Assembly (NCBI GenBank): GCA_033065855.1
Contig: JAVXUO010001025.1
Span: 124,001 to 188,000, forward strand
Direction of reading: 5' to 3'
Origin: Escallonia rubra
Lineage: Eukaryota > Streptophyta > Magnoliopsida > Escalloniales > Escalloniaceae
DNA length: 64,000 nt
In this document: positions 45,980-56,847 of the stretch, one piece after another
Position numbering within the stretch: position 1 is the first letter of the stretch
Layout: the number at the start of each line of letters is the position of its first letter
Translations under genes and position numbers: made by a program
Notes under the pieces: model-generated
Databases searched by the model: none
Told to the model about the DNA's origin: nothing
Seen by the model: the letters and a program-made list of their open reading frames with translations, nothing else

Positions 45980-46480
45980 GTTAGGGAAGAGGGGTGTGTA
46001 TTGAGTGTTTGTGTGTGTGTTTTAGGAGTGTACAGGGTGTGTGTTTAAGTGAGTGTGTGTGGCAGTAGCAGCAATGGTGTTGTGTGTGGTGTGTAATGTG
46101 CTGCGTGTGGTGTGTAATGTGCTGCAGCAGTGGTTTTNGCATGTGTTTTAGGGGTTGCAGCGCGCGCGGGGGGGGGGGGGGGGGGTTGGGGTGTGTGTTT
46201 TACGGGCTGCAATAAGGGCCGGAGGTGTATGTCTTAGGGGCTACAGCAGGTGTGTATGGGTGTGCAATAGTGTGCATGAGTGTCTGTATTGTGCAGTTGT
46301 TTGAGTATATGTGGGTGTAATGAGTGCTTGTCTGTGTGAGTTTAGTGAGTGAGTGAATGGAGGGAAATGGGTGTAGCTTATGACGTGCTGTGTGGAGGAG
46401 CGAGCACACAGTAGAGTCACATGGCGATATGTTCAGCCTGATTGAGGGAGCACATTGCCATAGATGGGCTATGCACATCT
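45980..46480. repeat. TG-rich low-complexity block with a G-run
   Basis: Plus strand TG-rich, the inverse of the CA-rich blocks elsewhere. GTGTGTGGTGTGTAATGTGCTGC is duplicated at 46081-46127. A run of about 19 G lies near 46169-46187, next to an N at 46138, and may be a sequencing weak point. Confidence 0.7.
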
Positions 46481-49325
46481 GGAGCATAGCACTAATTTAT
46501 GTTTAAGGGGGCGGCAACTGTAACATCCCGGAATTTCCGGAACGTTAACACTCGATCCATCAATCACTAATCATAAAATCCTCAACTCAAACAAAATAAA
46601 TACTACCAATCTGTCAGAGCAACTAATCCATCGACTTAATCATAGTTGAAACATCAAGTCCAAACTAACAAATCTAAATAACAATAATGACCCACGCAGG
46701 GGTTCTAAAGACTAAGACTGAAACTTAAATTCTCTTTCACTCGGCTCAGATCTAGTCCACCCCCAAAGCGATCTATTGTTTGTTATAACCTGCGGAAAAG
46801 AAGTCAAAGGGGAGTGAGCTTTTGAGAGCCCAGTAAGGTCGCACAAAGATTTAAAATCACAAAACGATTCGGACGATTTTTCATAAAAAACTTTTGAAGA
46901 GTATTTTCAATAAAATATAACACTTAGACAAAGATGAACAAAACGAACGATTTTACATTCAAGTCCAATAACAACTTTTTGAGGAATTTTGCTTTCGATG
47001 AAATCACTACAATACGATATAAACATAAGGATGAGTATTCAACTCATTTCCTTAAATAATAGTCATTTGAAACACTTCGGATATAATAAAGCATGAATGG
47101 ATAATATTCAAAACAGTTCAAGTGTAATAAAACATAGACAGGAAACATTGAACATGAGCAGTACAGAAGCAAAGCCACCCCGGCAGTGCTCGATCGCTTT
47201 ACATATGCATATGTACACTGACTAGTCCATCTAGGTACTAGTTAAACCCATCCAACAGACCATCCTTATAACGCCAACAATACAGACCATCCTTATGGCT
47301 CCCAAGTTACTAACTCATGTCAACATTGAGAAGTAATAAATAGAATTTAAAAATGCTTTACGATGAGCAATCAATAAACATATCAAATGAACAATGGATT
47401 CTAAGATTAGATGAAACAGAATTCCAAACGATCGCTATAAGGCTCAATTTAGGGTTTCATGGGCAATTTAAAATCATTTTATATCAATCAGGAAAAATAA
47501 ACATTCCATCTAGTTTGTAAAAGTGTTGTTATAAGCATTTGAAAACAGAATAACGAAATGGGGTTCGGATAGAAATCCCTTACCTCGGTCCAAGCTATGC
47601 GATGTTAGCAACCTCGATCAATATTTTCTGAATAAACCTAGATTAGCAATTTATTTGTTAGAACATAATTTATACTACAATACTATAAACCTAATATAAA
47701 CTACCCAAACGGCGCTCGCCTCTAACCCCGGAATCACACAACTCAAAGCGCGCCTCGCACACGGCCAACCTAACCGAGAACCCGGTACGCTCTTTAATGC
47801 GTAACAGTAATCTAAATTTATTATAAATTAAAATAAAACACTTTTATAGCTTAAAACATTATAATAAGTCAAAATATGAATTTTCTGAATTTTTGAATAT
47901 ACTCTAATTAAATTAATTTCTTTAAATACAATNAAAACCCAATAAATTGCCATAATTACTTCCAGCTGGAAAATAAGTCCCATAATTTTTATTCGAACTT
48001 TAAAAAATATATAAAAGTTATATAAATTGAAATCAGAATTTAAAAGACATTAAAACTATTTTTAAATTATTCATTTTGCCAAAAACAATGCGATATGGAA
48101 ACCATAGCAGATCAACCCCAAAAATCATCAAATTCAAACTGAGTCTTTATTATACTATAAAAACATAACCCTAATTTTTCCCAGAACATTTTCAGGGTTT
48201 AAAGGCTTCAAAAGAATTTTACCATTTTAAGCTTACAGAAAATATTAAAAATACATATGATCTCAGAAAATTATGAAATTTTACCAGTAATTGTAGCATA
48301 GTCTCAGGTACTATAATATAAATTTTCACATTCTAATATTCACTATACGCTATGCAAAGTTCGTGCTAAGCCTAACATTAAACTACACACACACACACAG
48401 CACAGCACAGCACTCTCGCAGCACTTCTCCACTCCCACTGTTTTCTTTTTGTTCAACTCACTTCACCCACATAGCCCATATATATATACATACTCACACA
48501 CTGAACACATCTTCACAATCACCTGTTACTCACTCATACACACACATGACACACTTCACGGCTGGTTTCAGCCCCTCAACATGGTTTCCATTTCATTTCT
48601 CAAGCCCCATGCATTACCTTTTCTCATGGCTGAAACCCAGCCTCTCTTCCCTCTCCTGAAACTCCAATATTCACCTACTTACACACTACACCACAAGCAT
48701 TACACTTACACAAAACTCACACAGCTACTGCCTCACGGCAGTAGCTTCTCTTCTTTGTTCCAACCACACTGCACTCACGGATACCCACACATATATACCC
48801 ATATATGCAGTTCATCACACTCCACTACACGGCTGCACTCTATGGTTCCCATCTCTCTCTCTCTCTCTAAACTTAAAACCCATTCCATGTCCCATCTTAC
48901 ACACCCAAACAGCCTGTATACAATCACTTACCCATGCCCACTTCACACACAGTAACACTCACACACGCACCACACACTTCTTTCAGGCTCACCAATCTAC
49001 ATAAATCCCAGAACATACAAAACCAACAGACACTCTCACTACCCTCACGGCAAAACTCACTCACACCTGCATTCAGCAACCACACATACCTGTATACACC
49101 TATATCTCTCACCATCTCTTTCCTTTACAACCCATATCACACACTTTCAAACAATCACTAATACACGGCTCTACAAACCCATTTGCAGCCTCTCCCCTAC
49201 ACTTCTTCTCATCACTTTCACACACCAGATATATAAATACACACACTGTTACGCTACACTCTGTAAACCCATGAATCTAATTCAGCCACTTCCATTAATC
49301 TTATACCCACATTCATATATATATT

Positions 49326-49698
49326 TGTTGGAAAATAAACTTGATTTAGTTTTTTAGAGTGGTGATTAATGTGACATGTTAGTGGGTTATTAAGTTATGT
49401 CTTAGTGGGTGCATAAGTTACAAGTGCATTATTGTTATGTGTTAGTGGAAGTAGTGGCTATTATATTGTTGAAATAGTGGGGTAGTGGTATATTTATTAC
49501 ATGTCTAGGAGTTACTTAGAAGTACTATAAAAATGTGTAAGATGATGCAAGTGAAAGGAGAGGAAGAACTATGAGATAAATTTTTTAAGGTATATTATGT
49601 GTTCTCTTCAAGTTCTCTCCATGTCCTCCTCATATAAGTGAGTGTATGAGTTTGAGTGCAACAAAGTGTGAGCTTGAGTGATCCATTTGTCTCCAACA
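49326..49698 (+). repeat. 5' LTR of the small copia-like element
   Basis: 373 bp, with inverted ends TGTTGG/CCAACA; the 3' LTR at 50943-51287 repeats its first 345 bp. Confidence 0.9.
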
Positions 49699-49701
49699 AA
49701 G

Positions 49702-49713
49702 TGGTATCAGAGC
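49702..49713 (+). other. Primer binding site for initiator Met-tRNA
   Basis: TGGTATCAGAGC three bases after the LTR. Confidence 0.93.
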
Positions 49714-49783
49714 CACAACGGTCCTAGTGGATGTTGTGGCGTTAATGTTTTAGTCACTACGGTTGTAGAAAAAAGTATCCGAA

Positions 49784-50935
49784 ATGGATATTTGCTGTGA
49801 GAAACTGTTGTTCTCAAATTATGTGAGAATGCGGAGTGTCCTTTCGTTGTATCTCAAATCATGTGATTTGTGGGATGTGGTCAGTGAAGAACCACATGGT
49901 AGCTTGTCAAAAGGAGTTCGACAAAAGAAGGAAGAAAAGGCACTCCGAGTATTGCAGAAGGCCGTCCATACAGAGATATGGATGTGCATTGGAGATGTAA
50001 GATCTCCAAGTGATGTTTGGCAAATGATCGAGGTCATTGCTTCCAACCGTAGACGTGACTTCTTACCCAAAGAGTATTGGGTACAAAGCTGGGAAGAAGA
50101 TGAGTTCACAAACGAAGATGGTGAACATCTCGAGGAAGAAACTCTAATGCGGGATGAAAATGAGTTTCATGCTTCCAAAGCTAATGAAACAGAGGAGACA
50201 AGTGATGAACAAGAGTTCAAGGCTTTTAAAGTCAGTGAGAACGACAAGTTGACAAATGGAGAAGAGCCAGTTGAAAAGATAGAGGAGAGCGAGAACACAG
50301 ATGGTGATGATAATGCTCAATATGAAGAGATGGAAGATGAGAGCATTGACAAAGATGTAAGAGTTCACGGAGGTCAAAACGTGAACAACTCAGGTATGAC
50401 CTTTGATGTTTCTTTAAGAGAAGAAAATGTGGTTGGGTCATTTCCACTATACAGCCTCTCAAATTTTGAAGAAGAGAGTAATGATTACTTTCTCATGGCT
50501 AAGAATGATGTGATAGTGCCACAAGAATATTCAGCTAAGGTTGATGTTTTGAAAACTTATTTCATTGAAAATCATCCTAGGGAGTTGTTTTTTATGACTA
50601 GGAAGGACAATGATTTTGTTGAAAGTCGAACGAGTTATTATCCTCAACTTGGCGTGGAGAATTTGTTAAGTGACACAGGTTGGGTAAACATGGAGATGTT
50701 TTTTGACCTAGAGGAGTTACTTGAAATGTCCAGAGAAAATGGTCAAGATCCAATATGCACACAAGTGACGAAGAAATGCCAGAGGTGCAACAAAAAGATG
50801 TGTCACATGCAATACACGTCAAAAGAAATGGCGAAGAAGATTGTTGCTCTTGATGGAATTGGAGATGTATACCATATTGGCACTTATCAAGCCCCTCAAT
50901 CAAGAAGAATAATTGAAGACACAAATCAAGTTTAA
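49784..50935 (+). CDS. 383-codon ORF: Gag-like start plus unrecognised acidic protein
   Basis: Starts at an ATG 71 nt after the primer site and ends two bases before the polypurine tract, so it fills the element. Residues 1-95 read like a short copia Gag (UBN2/DUF4219 type): LYLKSCDLWDVVSE, KALRVLQKAVHTEIWMCI, PSDVWQMIEVIAS. Residues 100-200 are strongly acidic (repeated EE, DE, ESEN), without obvious coiled-coil heptads. Residues 205-383 are unfamiliar, with DYFLMAKNDVIVP, FIENHPRELFF, a CxxCx4CH cluster (CQRCNKKMCH, about residues 334-343) and KEMAKKIVALDGIGDVYHIGTY. The cluster may be a modified Gag zinc knuckle (usually CxxCx4Hx4C). No stops or shifts, and intact beside near-identical LTRs, suggesting recent selection or recent movement. 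The most likely role is an RNA-packaging Gag-type protein; the C-terminal part has no assignment. Confidence 0.72.
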   Translation: MDICCEKLLFSNYVRMRSVLSLYLKSCDLWDVVSEEPHGSLSKGVRQKKEEKALRVLQKAVHTEIWMCIGDVRSPSDVWQMIEVIASNRRRDFLPKEYWVQSWEEDEFTNEDGEHLEEETLMRDENEFHASKANETEETSDEQEFKAFKVSENDKLTNGEEPVEKIEESENTDGDDNAQYEEMEDESIDKDVRVHGGQNVNNSGMTFDVSLREENVVGSFPLYSLSNFEEESNDYFLMAKNDVIVPQEYSAKVDVLKTYFIENHPRELFFMTRKDNDFVESRTSYYPQLGVENLLSDTGWVNMEMFFDLEELLEMSRENGQDPICTQVTKKCQRCNKKMCHMQYTSKEMAKKIVALDGIGDVYHIGTYQAPQSRRIIEDTNQV

Positions 50936-50942
50936 AGGGGAG

Positions 50943-51287
50943 TGTTGGAAAATAAACTTGATTTAGTTTTTTAGAGTGGTGATTAATGTGACATGTTAGT
51001 GGGTTATTAAGTTATGTCTTAGTGGGTGCATAAGTTACAAGTGCATTATTGTTATGTGTTAGTGGAAGTAGTGGCTATTATATTGTTGAAATAGTGGGGT
51101 AGTGGTATATTTATTACATGTCTAGGAGTTACTTAGAAGTACTATAAAAATGTGTAAGATGATGCAAGTGAAAGGAGAGGAAGAACTATGAGATAAATTT
51201 TTTAAGGTATATTATGTGTTCTCTTCAAGTTCTCTCCATGTCCTCCTCATATAAGTGAGTGTATGAGTTTGAGTGCAACAAAGTGTG
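50943..51287 (+). repeat. 3' LTR of the small copia-like element, end truncated
   Basis: Matches 49326-49670 and then passes directly into TATATATATATAG of the host LTR; the terminal 28 bp including CCAACA are absent. Confidence 0.88.
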
Positions 51288-52010
51288 TATATATATATAG
51301 CTCACGTTGAGTAAAATCAAGAAAAACACAAACTTCACTTCTCTCTCTCTTATAACATCATTAACCCACATCTACACCCATATATATACCCACGTACACT
51401 ACACAACCTATATGCATGACAACAGTCCACTAAAACAATACCCACGGCTGACCTTTGCAGCGTTAAATAACGGAGAGAACAAGAGTTAGGAGACTCACCG
51501 GAAAAGGCAACTCCGATCGCCGGAAAAGTCCCTTGATCTCTCTCCGCCTCTCTCTCTCTCTCTCGGCAGCTCTCTCTCTCTTGCCGCAGCTCTGAAACGC
51601 ACCAGAAGAATAAGAGAATATGTGTTGACGGCTGCCCTAGATAAAGCTTTATATTTATACGCAAACCCTTCTCATCCTTTTGTCGCTAAAACCCTTATCC
51701 TCCTTTATGTCGCTAAAAATTATTAACCATATTTATTACCTCAAAAATTTGTCCTACAATAAATCTTTATGATAATTTATGTATTAAGGAATTTTTTTAC
51801 CTACGGGTTATTACGCTATCTCGTTGACAAAACGTCGCTAATAATAAGCGCATCGATACCAAAAATAAATTCGCCGCTAAAAGTATACGTCAATGCTAAG
51901 TATTAAACAAAACATCGTTTTAAATTGCTAATTAAAATATCGATGCTTAAAAATTTATTTCTCCGCTAAATTTTATTTTATTAATCCGTTAAAAATATCG
52001 GGGTGTTACA

Positions 52011-52452
52011 TTCTTCCCCACTTATAAAAATTTCGTCCTCGAAATTTCACTTGCCTATAGTATCGAAGCACTACGCTTTCACTAGGTAACTCCCAAACGA
52101 AGGTGTACATGTCACCGAGTCTTACGCATGAGCTCCAAACATCAATGACAGCTTCGAACATTTCACTATAGTATATGATTTCGATTATAACCTAGGGTTT
52201 CATAATCCAAACAATCAGATATCCTTTCTCAACCTCGAAATATTTAGCCCATTTCTATAAGCACTCACACATTAATGCCTCGAATCAGACGATGTAACCA
52301 CTATGCTTTCACTATGCACTCTGATACTTAACCGCTACTAAGGTTCAATGAATTCACTAAAGTTCTTCCCTTAGCTCTCTTGTTGAAACTTAGGCTTTCT
52401 CTCACTTGCTTCTAGAGTCTACAGAATCATATACCTAAGCTCTGATACCAAC
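52011..52452 (-). other. 442-bp interior of the long-LTR element
   Basis: On the minus strand: primer site TGGTATCAGAGC (52439-52450), about 370 bp with no ORF, then GAAATTTCGAGGACGAAATT and TATAAGTGGGGAAGAA (52011-52050), the segment that follows pol in Tekay-type elements, ending in the polypurine tract. Coding sequence has been removed completely. Confidence 0.85.
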
Positions 52453-52725
52453 TGTAACATCCCGGAATTTTTCCGAAATGTTAACACTCAAACCATCAAT
52501 CACTAATCATAAAATCCTCAACTCAAACAAAATAAATACTACCAATCTGTCAGAGCAACTAATCCATCGACTTAATCATAGTTGAAACATCAAGTCCAAA
52601 CTAACAAATCTAAATAACAATAATGACCCACGCAGGGGTTCTAAAAACTAAGACTGAAACTTAAATTCTCTTTCGCTCGGCTCAAATCTAGTCCACCCCC
52701 AAAGCGATCTATTGTTTGTTATAAC

Positions 52726-55481
52726 CTGCGGAAAAGAAGTCAAAGGGGAGTGAGCTTTTGAGAGCCCAGTAAGGTCGCACAAAGATTTAAAAATAAAAAA
52801 ACGATTCGGACGATTTTTCATCTAAAACTTTTGAAGAGTATTTTCAATAAAATATAACACTTAGACAAAGATGAACAAAACGAACGATTTTACATTCAAG
52901 TCCAATAACAACTTTTTGAGGAATTTTGCTTTCGATGAAATCACTACAATACGATATAAACATAAGGATGAGTATTCAACTCATTTCCTTAAATAATAGT
53001 CATTTGAAACACTTCGGATATAATAAAGCATTAATGGATAATATTCAAAACAGTTCAAGTGTAATAAAACATAGACAGGAAACATTGAACATGAGCAGTA
53101 CAGAAGCAAAGCCACCCCGGCAGTGCTCGATCGCTTTACATATGCATATGTACACTGACTAGTCCATCTAGGTACTAGTTAAACCCATCCAACAGACCAT
53201 CCTTATAACGCCAACAATACAGACCATCCTTATGGCTCCCAAGTTACTAACTCATGTCAACATTGAGAAGTAATAAATAGAATTTAAAAATGCTTTACGA
53301 TGAGCAATCAATAAACATATCAAATGAACAATGGATTCTAAGATTAGATGAAACATAATTCCAAACGATCGCTATAAGGCTCAATTTAGGGTTTCATGGG
53401 TAATTTAAAAATATTTTAAAAAAAAAAAAAAAAACCAACATTCGATCTAGTTTGTAAAACTGTTGTTATAAGCATTTGAAAACAGAATAACGAAATGGGG
53501 TTCGGAAAGAAATCCCTTACCTCGGTCCAAGCTATGCGATGTTAGCAACCTCGATCAATATTTTCTGAATAAACCTAGATTATCAATTTCTTTGTTAGAA
53601 CATAATTTATGTTACAATACTATAAACCTAATATAAACTACCCAAACGGCGCTCGCCTCTAACCCCGGAATCACACAACTCAAAGAGTGCCTCGCACACG
53701 GCCAACCTAACCGAGAACCCGGTACGCTCTTTAATGCGTAACAGTAATCTAAATTTATTATAAATTAAAATAAAATACTTTTATAGCTTAAAACATTATA
53801 ATAAGTCAAAATATGAATTTTCTGAATTTTTGAATATTTTCGAATTAAATTAATTTCTTTAAATACAATAAAAACCCAATAATTGCCATAATTACTTCCA
53901 GCAGGAAAATAAGTCCTATAATTTTTATTCGAATTTTAAAATATATATAAAAGTTATATAAATTGAAATCAGAATTGAAAAGACATGAAAACTAAGTTTA
54001 AATTATTCATTTTGCCAAAAACAATGCGATATGGAAACCAGAGCAGATCAACCCCAAAAATCATCAAATTCAAACTGAGTCTTTATTATACTATAAAAAC
54101 ATAACCCTAATTTTTCCCAGAACATTTTCAGGGTTTAAAGGCTTCAAAAGAATTTTACAAGTTTAAGCTTACAGAAAATATTAAAAATACATATGATCTC
54201 AGAAAATTATAAACTTTTACCAGTAATTCTAGCATAGTCTCAGGTACTATAATATAAATTTTCACATTCTAATATTCACTATACGCTATGCAAAGTTCGT
54301 GCTAAGCCTAACGTTAAACTACACACACACACACACAGCACAGCACAGCACAGCACTCTCGCAGCACTTCTCCACTCCCACTGTTTTCTTTTTGTTCAAC
54401 TCACTTCACCCACATAGCCCATATATATATACATACTCACACACTGAACACATCTTCACAATCACCTGTTACTCACTCATACACACACATGACACACTTC
54501 ACGGCTGGTTTCAGCCCCTCAACATGGTTTCCATTTCATTTCTCAAGCCCCGTGCATTACCTTTTCTCATGGCTGAAACCCAGCCTCTCTTCCCTCTCCT
54601 GAAACTCCAATATTCACCTACTTATACACTACACCACAAGCATTACACTTACACAAAACTCACACAGCTACTGCCTCACGGCAGTAGCTTCTCTTCTTTG
54701 TTCCAACCACACTGCACTCACGGATACCCACACATATATACCCATATATGCAGTTCATCACACTCCACTACACGGCTGCACTCTATGGTTCCCATCTCTC
54801 TCTCTCTCTCTAAACTTAAAACCCATTCCATGTCCCATCTTACACACCCAAACAGCCTGTATACAATCACTTACCCATGCCCACTTCACACACAGTAACA
54901 CTCACACACGCACCACACACTTCTTTCAGGCTCACCAATCTACATAAATCCCAGAACATACAAAACCAACAGACACTCTCACTACCCTCACGGCAAAACT
55001 CACTCACACCTGCATTCAGCAACCACACATACCTGTATACACCTATATCTCTCACCATCTCTTTCCTTTACAACCCATATCACACACTTTCAAACAATCA
55101 CTAATACACGGCTCTACAAACCCATTTGCAGCCTCTCCCCTACACTTCTTCTCATCACTTTCACACACCAGATATATAAATACACACACTGTTACGCTAC
55201 ACTCTGTAAACCCATGAATCTAATTCAGCCACTTCCATTAATCTTATACCCACATTCATATATATATATATATATATATATAGCTCACGTTGAGTAAAAT
55301 CAAGAAAAACACAAACTTCACTTCTCTCTCTCTTATAACATCATTAACCCACATCTACACCCATATATATACCCACGTACACTACACAACCTATATGCAT
55401 GACAACAGTCCACTAAAACAATACCCACGGCTGACCTTTGCAGCGTTAAATAACGGAGAGAACAAGAGTTAGGAGACTCAC
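52726..55481 (-). other. Predicted 2.76-kb leader intron within the LTR
   Basis: Minus-strand donor CCG|GTGAGT at 55481 and acceptor CTTCTTTTCCGCAG|G ending at 52726 are both near consensus. The interval is T/TG-rich in the transcribed sense. Splicing would bring the promoter-proximal leader close to the primer site. The other LTR has the same signals. Prediction only. Confidence 0.5.
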
Positions 55482-55624
55482 CGGAAAAGGCAACTCCGAT
55501 CGCCGGAAAAGTCCCTTGATCTCTCTCTGCCTCTCTCTCTCTCGGCAGCTCTCTCTCTCTCTTGCCGCAGCTCTGAAACGCACCAGAAGAATAAGAGAAT
55601 ATGTGTTGACGGCTGCCCTAGATA

Positions 55625-55985
55625 AAGCTTTATATTTATACGCAAACCCTTCTCATCCTTTTGTCGCTAAAACCCTTATCCTCCTTTATGTCGCTAAAAA
55701 TTATTAACCATATTTATTACCTCAAAAATTTGTCCTACAATAAATCTTTATGATAATTTATGCATTAAGGAATTTTTTTACCTACGGGTTATTACGCTAT
55801 CTCGTTGACAAAACGTCGCTAATAATAAGCGCATCGATACCAAAAATAAATTCGCCGCTAAAAGTATACGTCAATGCTAAGTATTAAACAAAACATCGTT
55901 TTAAATTGCTAATTAAAATATCGATGCTTAAAATTTTATTTCTCCGCTAAATTTTATTTTATTAATCCGTTAAAAATATCGGGGT
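55625..55985 (-). promoter_or_regulatory. Long-LTR promoter with TCGCTAAAA motifs
   Basis: A TATA box TATAAATA lies on the minus strand (plus 55633-55640). Upstream of it GTCGCTAAAA or CCGCTAAA occurs at about 55664, 55690, 55815, 55853 and 55943. The 150-bp spacing from TATA to the donor at 55481 fits a short first exon. Confidence 0.55.
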
Positions 55986-56280
55986 GTTACAGCAAAAGTT
56001 CTCGCTAATTAGGAGGCAGTGATGGCTAGATTTGGCCCTTTGTCGCTAAAAGGTTTAAAAGTGTCGCTAATATCCCTTTTAACGATAATAGCTAAGCTCC
56101 TTAGTGTCAACAAATATCCGTTTTAACAACAATAGCTAATGCTAATATCCCTTTTTCCATCTTCATGCCATAAAAAGCGTCCGAATATACTTTCCTGGAG
56201 ACTAGTAAAGTTTACTGTGTTGCACATGAAATAGTGGTTCTTGCAAGCATGAAAGATTCTTAAAAAATAAAGCAATGTCT

Positions 56281-56400
56281 TCGGACGTGTCCGGAGGTTT
56301 CGAACACTTGTCGGTTGGCGTCGGACACATGTCGGTAGGCGTCGGACACGTGTCCAGAGGTTTCGGACACATGTTGGTAGGCGTCGGACACGTGTCTAAC
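56281..56400. repeat. GTCGGACACGTGTC minisatellite
   Basis: GGCGTCGGACACGTGTC and close variants (TTTCGGACACATG, GGCGTCGGACACATG) repeat five to six times with a period of about 24-28 bp; the core GGACACGTGTC is nearly palindromic and contains the CACGTG E-box. Confidence 0.75.
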
Positions 56401-56626
56401 AAGCCTAATTAGTTTTAATTAACCCTAAGAACCCAATGAAAATCAAATTAGCTGTAATTACCCCAAGTTAGCCCTAATTAGCAAATCTTTGAACTTTGGT
56501 GGGGTTTTTTTTTTCTTCGTTGAGATCCAGTGATTGGATTTGCACTAGGGTTAGGTTTCATTCAGTGATTGGTTTGAGATTTTTGGGGTGTTATTTGTAA
56601 TATGTGACTGACGTTCAACAGTATAG

Positions 56627-56685
56627 GTGGCTATTTGGGTGGTGAAATGATGATATGTGGCTATTTGGGTGGTGAAATGATGATG
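56627..56685 (+). repeat. 30-bp tandem duplication
   Basis: GTGGCTATTTGGGTGGTGAA followed by ATGATGATAT occurs twice head to tail. Confidence 0.85.
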
Positions 56686-56847
56686 TGCGTAGTTGAGATT
56701 TTTGTGGTAGTCATTTTAGCTACAACTCACTGTGGATCTGTTTTTTAGCATCACTTTAACATAATTTGATAGATTTAATTCAGCTATGAAATTGATGCTC
56801 GTCGATTGAATAATCCTCGATTGGTTTTTCATGTTAAAGTAGGTTAA

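Larger units (their letters stand above)
49326..51287 (+). mobile_element. Small non-autonomous copia-like element with its own ORF
   Basis: 5' LTR 49326-49698 (373 bp, TGTTGG...CCAACA), primer site TGGTATCAGAGCCACAAC at 49702, one ORF (49784-50935), polypurine tract AAAGGGGAG (50934-50942) and a 3' LTR from 50943. The LTRs look identical over 345 bp; the last 28 bp of the 3' LTR are missing where it meets (TA)n at 51288. The empty site is the (TA)n in the other long LTR near 55257-55282. No protease, integrase or RT, so it needs enzymes from a partner. One of the youngest insertions in the window. Confidence 0.9.
46519..52010 (-). repeat. 3' LTR (left) with nested copia insertion
   Basis: 5492 bp; subtracting the copia element at 49326-51287 gives about 3.53 kb, equal to the right LTR. 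The predicted intron boundaries are present here too (acceptor complement near 46790). Confidence 0.9.
46519..55991 (-). mobile_element. LTR retrotransposon with very long LTRs and a 442-bp interior (Tekay-like, non-autonomous)
   Basis: Two LTRs starting TGTAACATCCCGGAA and ending GGGGTGTTACA enclose only 52011-52452. Minus-orientation order: 5' LTR (52453-55991), initiator Met-tRNA primer site, about 400 bp without an ORF, polypurine tract, 3' LTR (46519-52010). The flanks GCAAC (46514-46518) and GCAAA (55992-55996) are a 5-bp duplication with one mismatch. The LTRs are nearly identical, so movement was recent. All proteins must come from another element. The terminus and primer site place it near the Tekay gypsy group. 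It sits inside the CACTA element. Confidence 0.88.
52453..55991 (-). repeat. 5' LTR (right), 3539 bp
   Basis: Uninterrupted LTR, TGTAACATCCCGGAA at the primer side and GGGGTGTTACA outside. Contains a promoter region at the outer end, a long CA-rich stretch (54310-55260; TG-rich in the sense of transcription), (CT)n tracts near 55515-55560 and a (TA)n run at 55257-55282. The ORFs in it are low-complexity artefacts. Confidence 0.9.

Noticed and set aside
46169-46187. Long G run as a G-quadruplex regulator
   Set aside because: A homopolymer beside an N base is as likely to be a sequencing artefact.
48363-49161. ORFs of 98-168 codons in the long LTRs, repeated at 54299-55104
   Set aside because: Low-complexity (CA)n and (CT)n translation; the second copy is just the other LTR. 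Probably the antisense of a leader intron.
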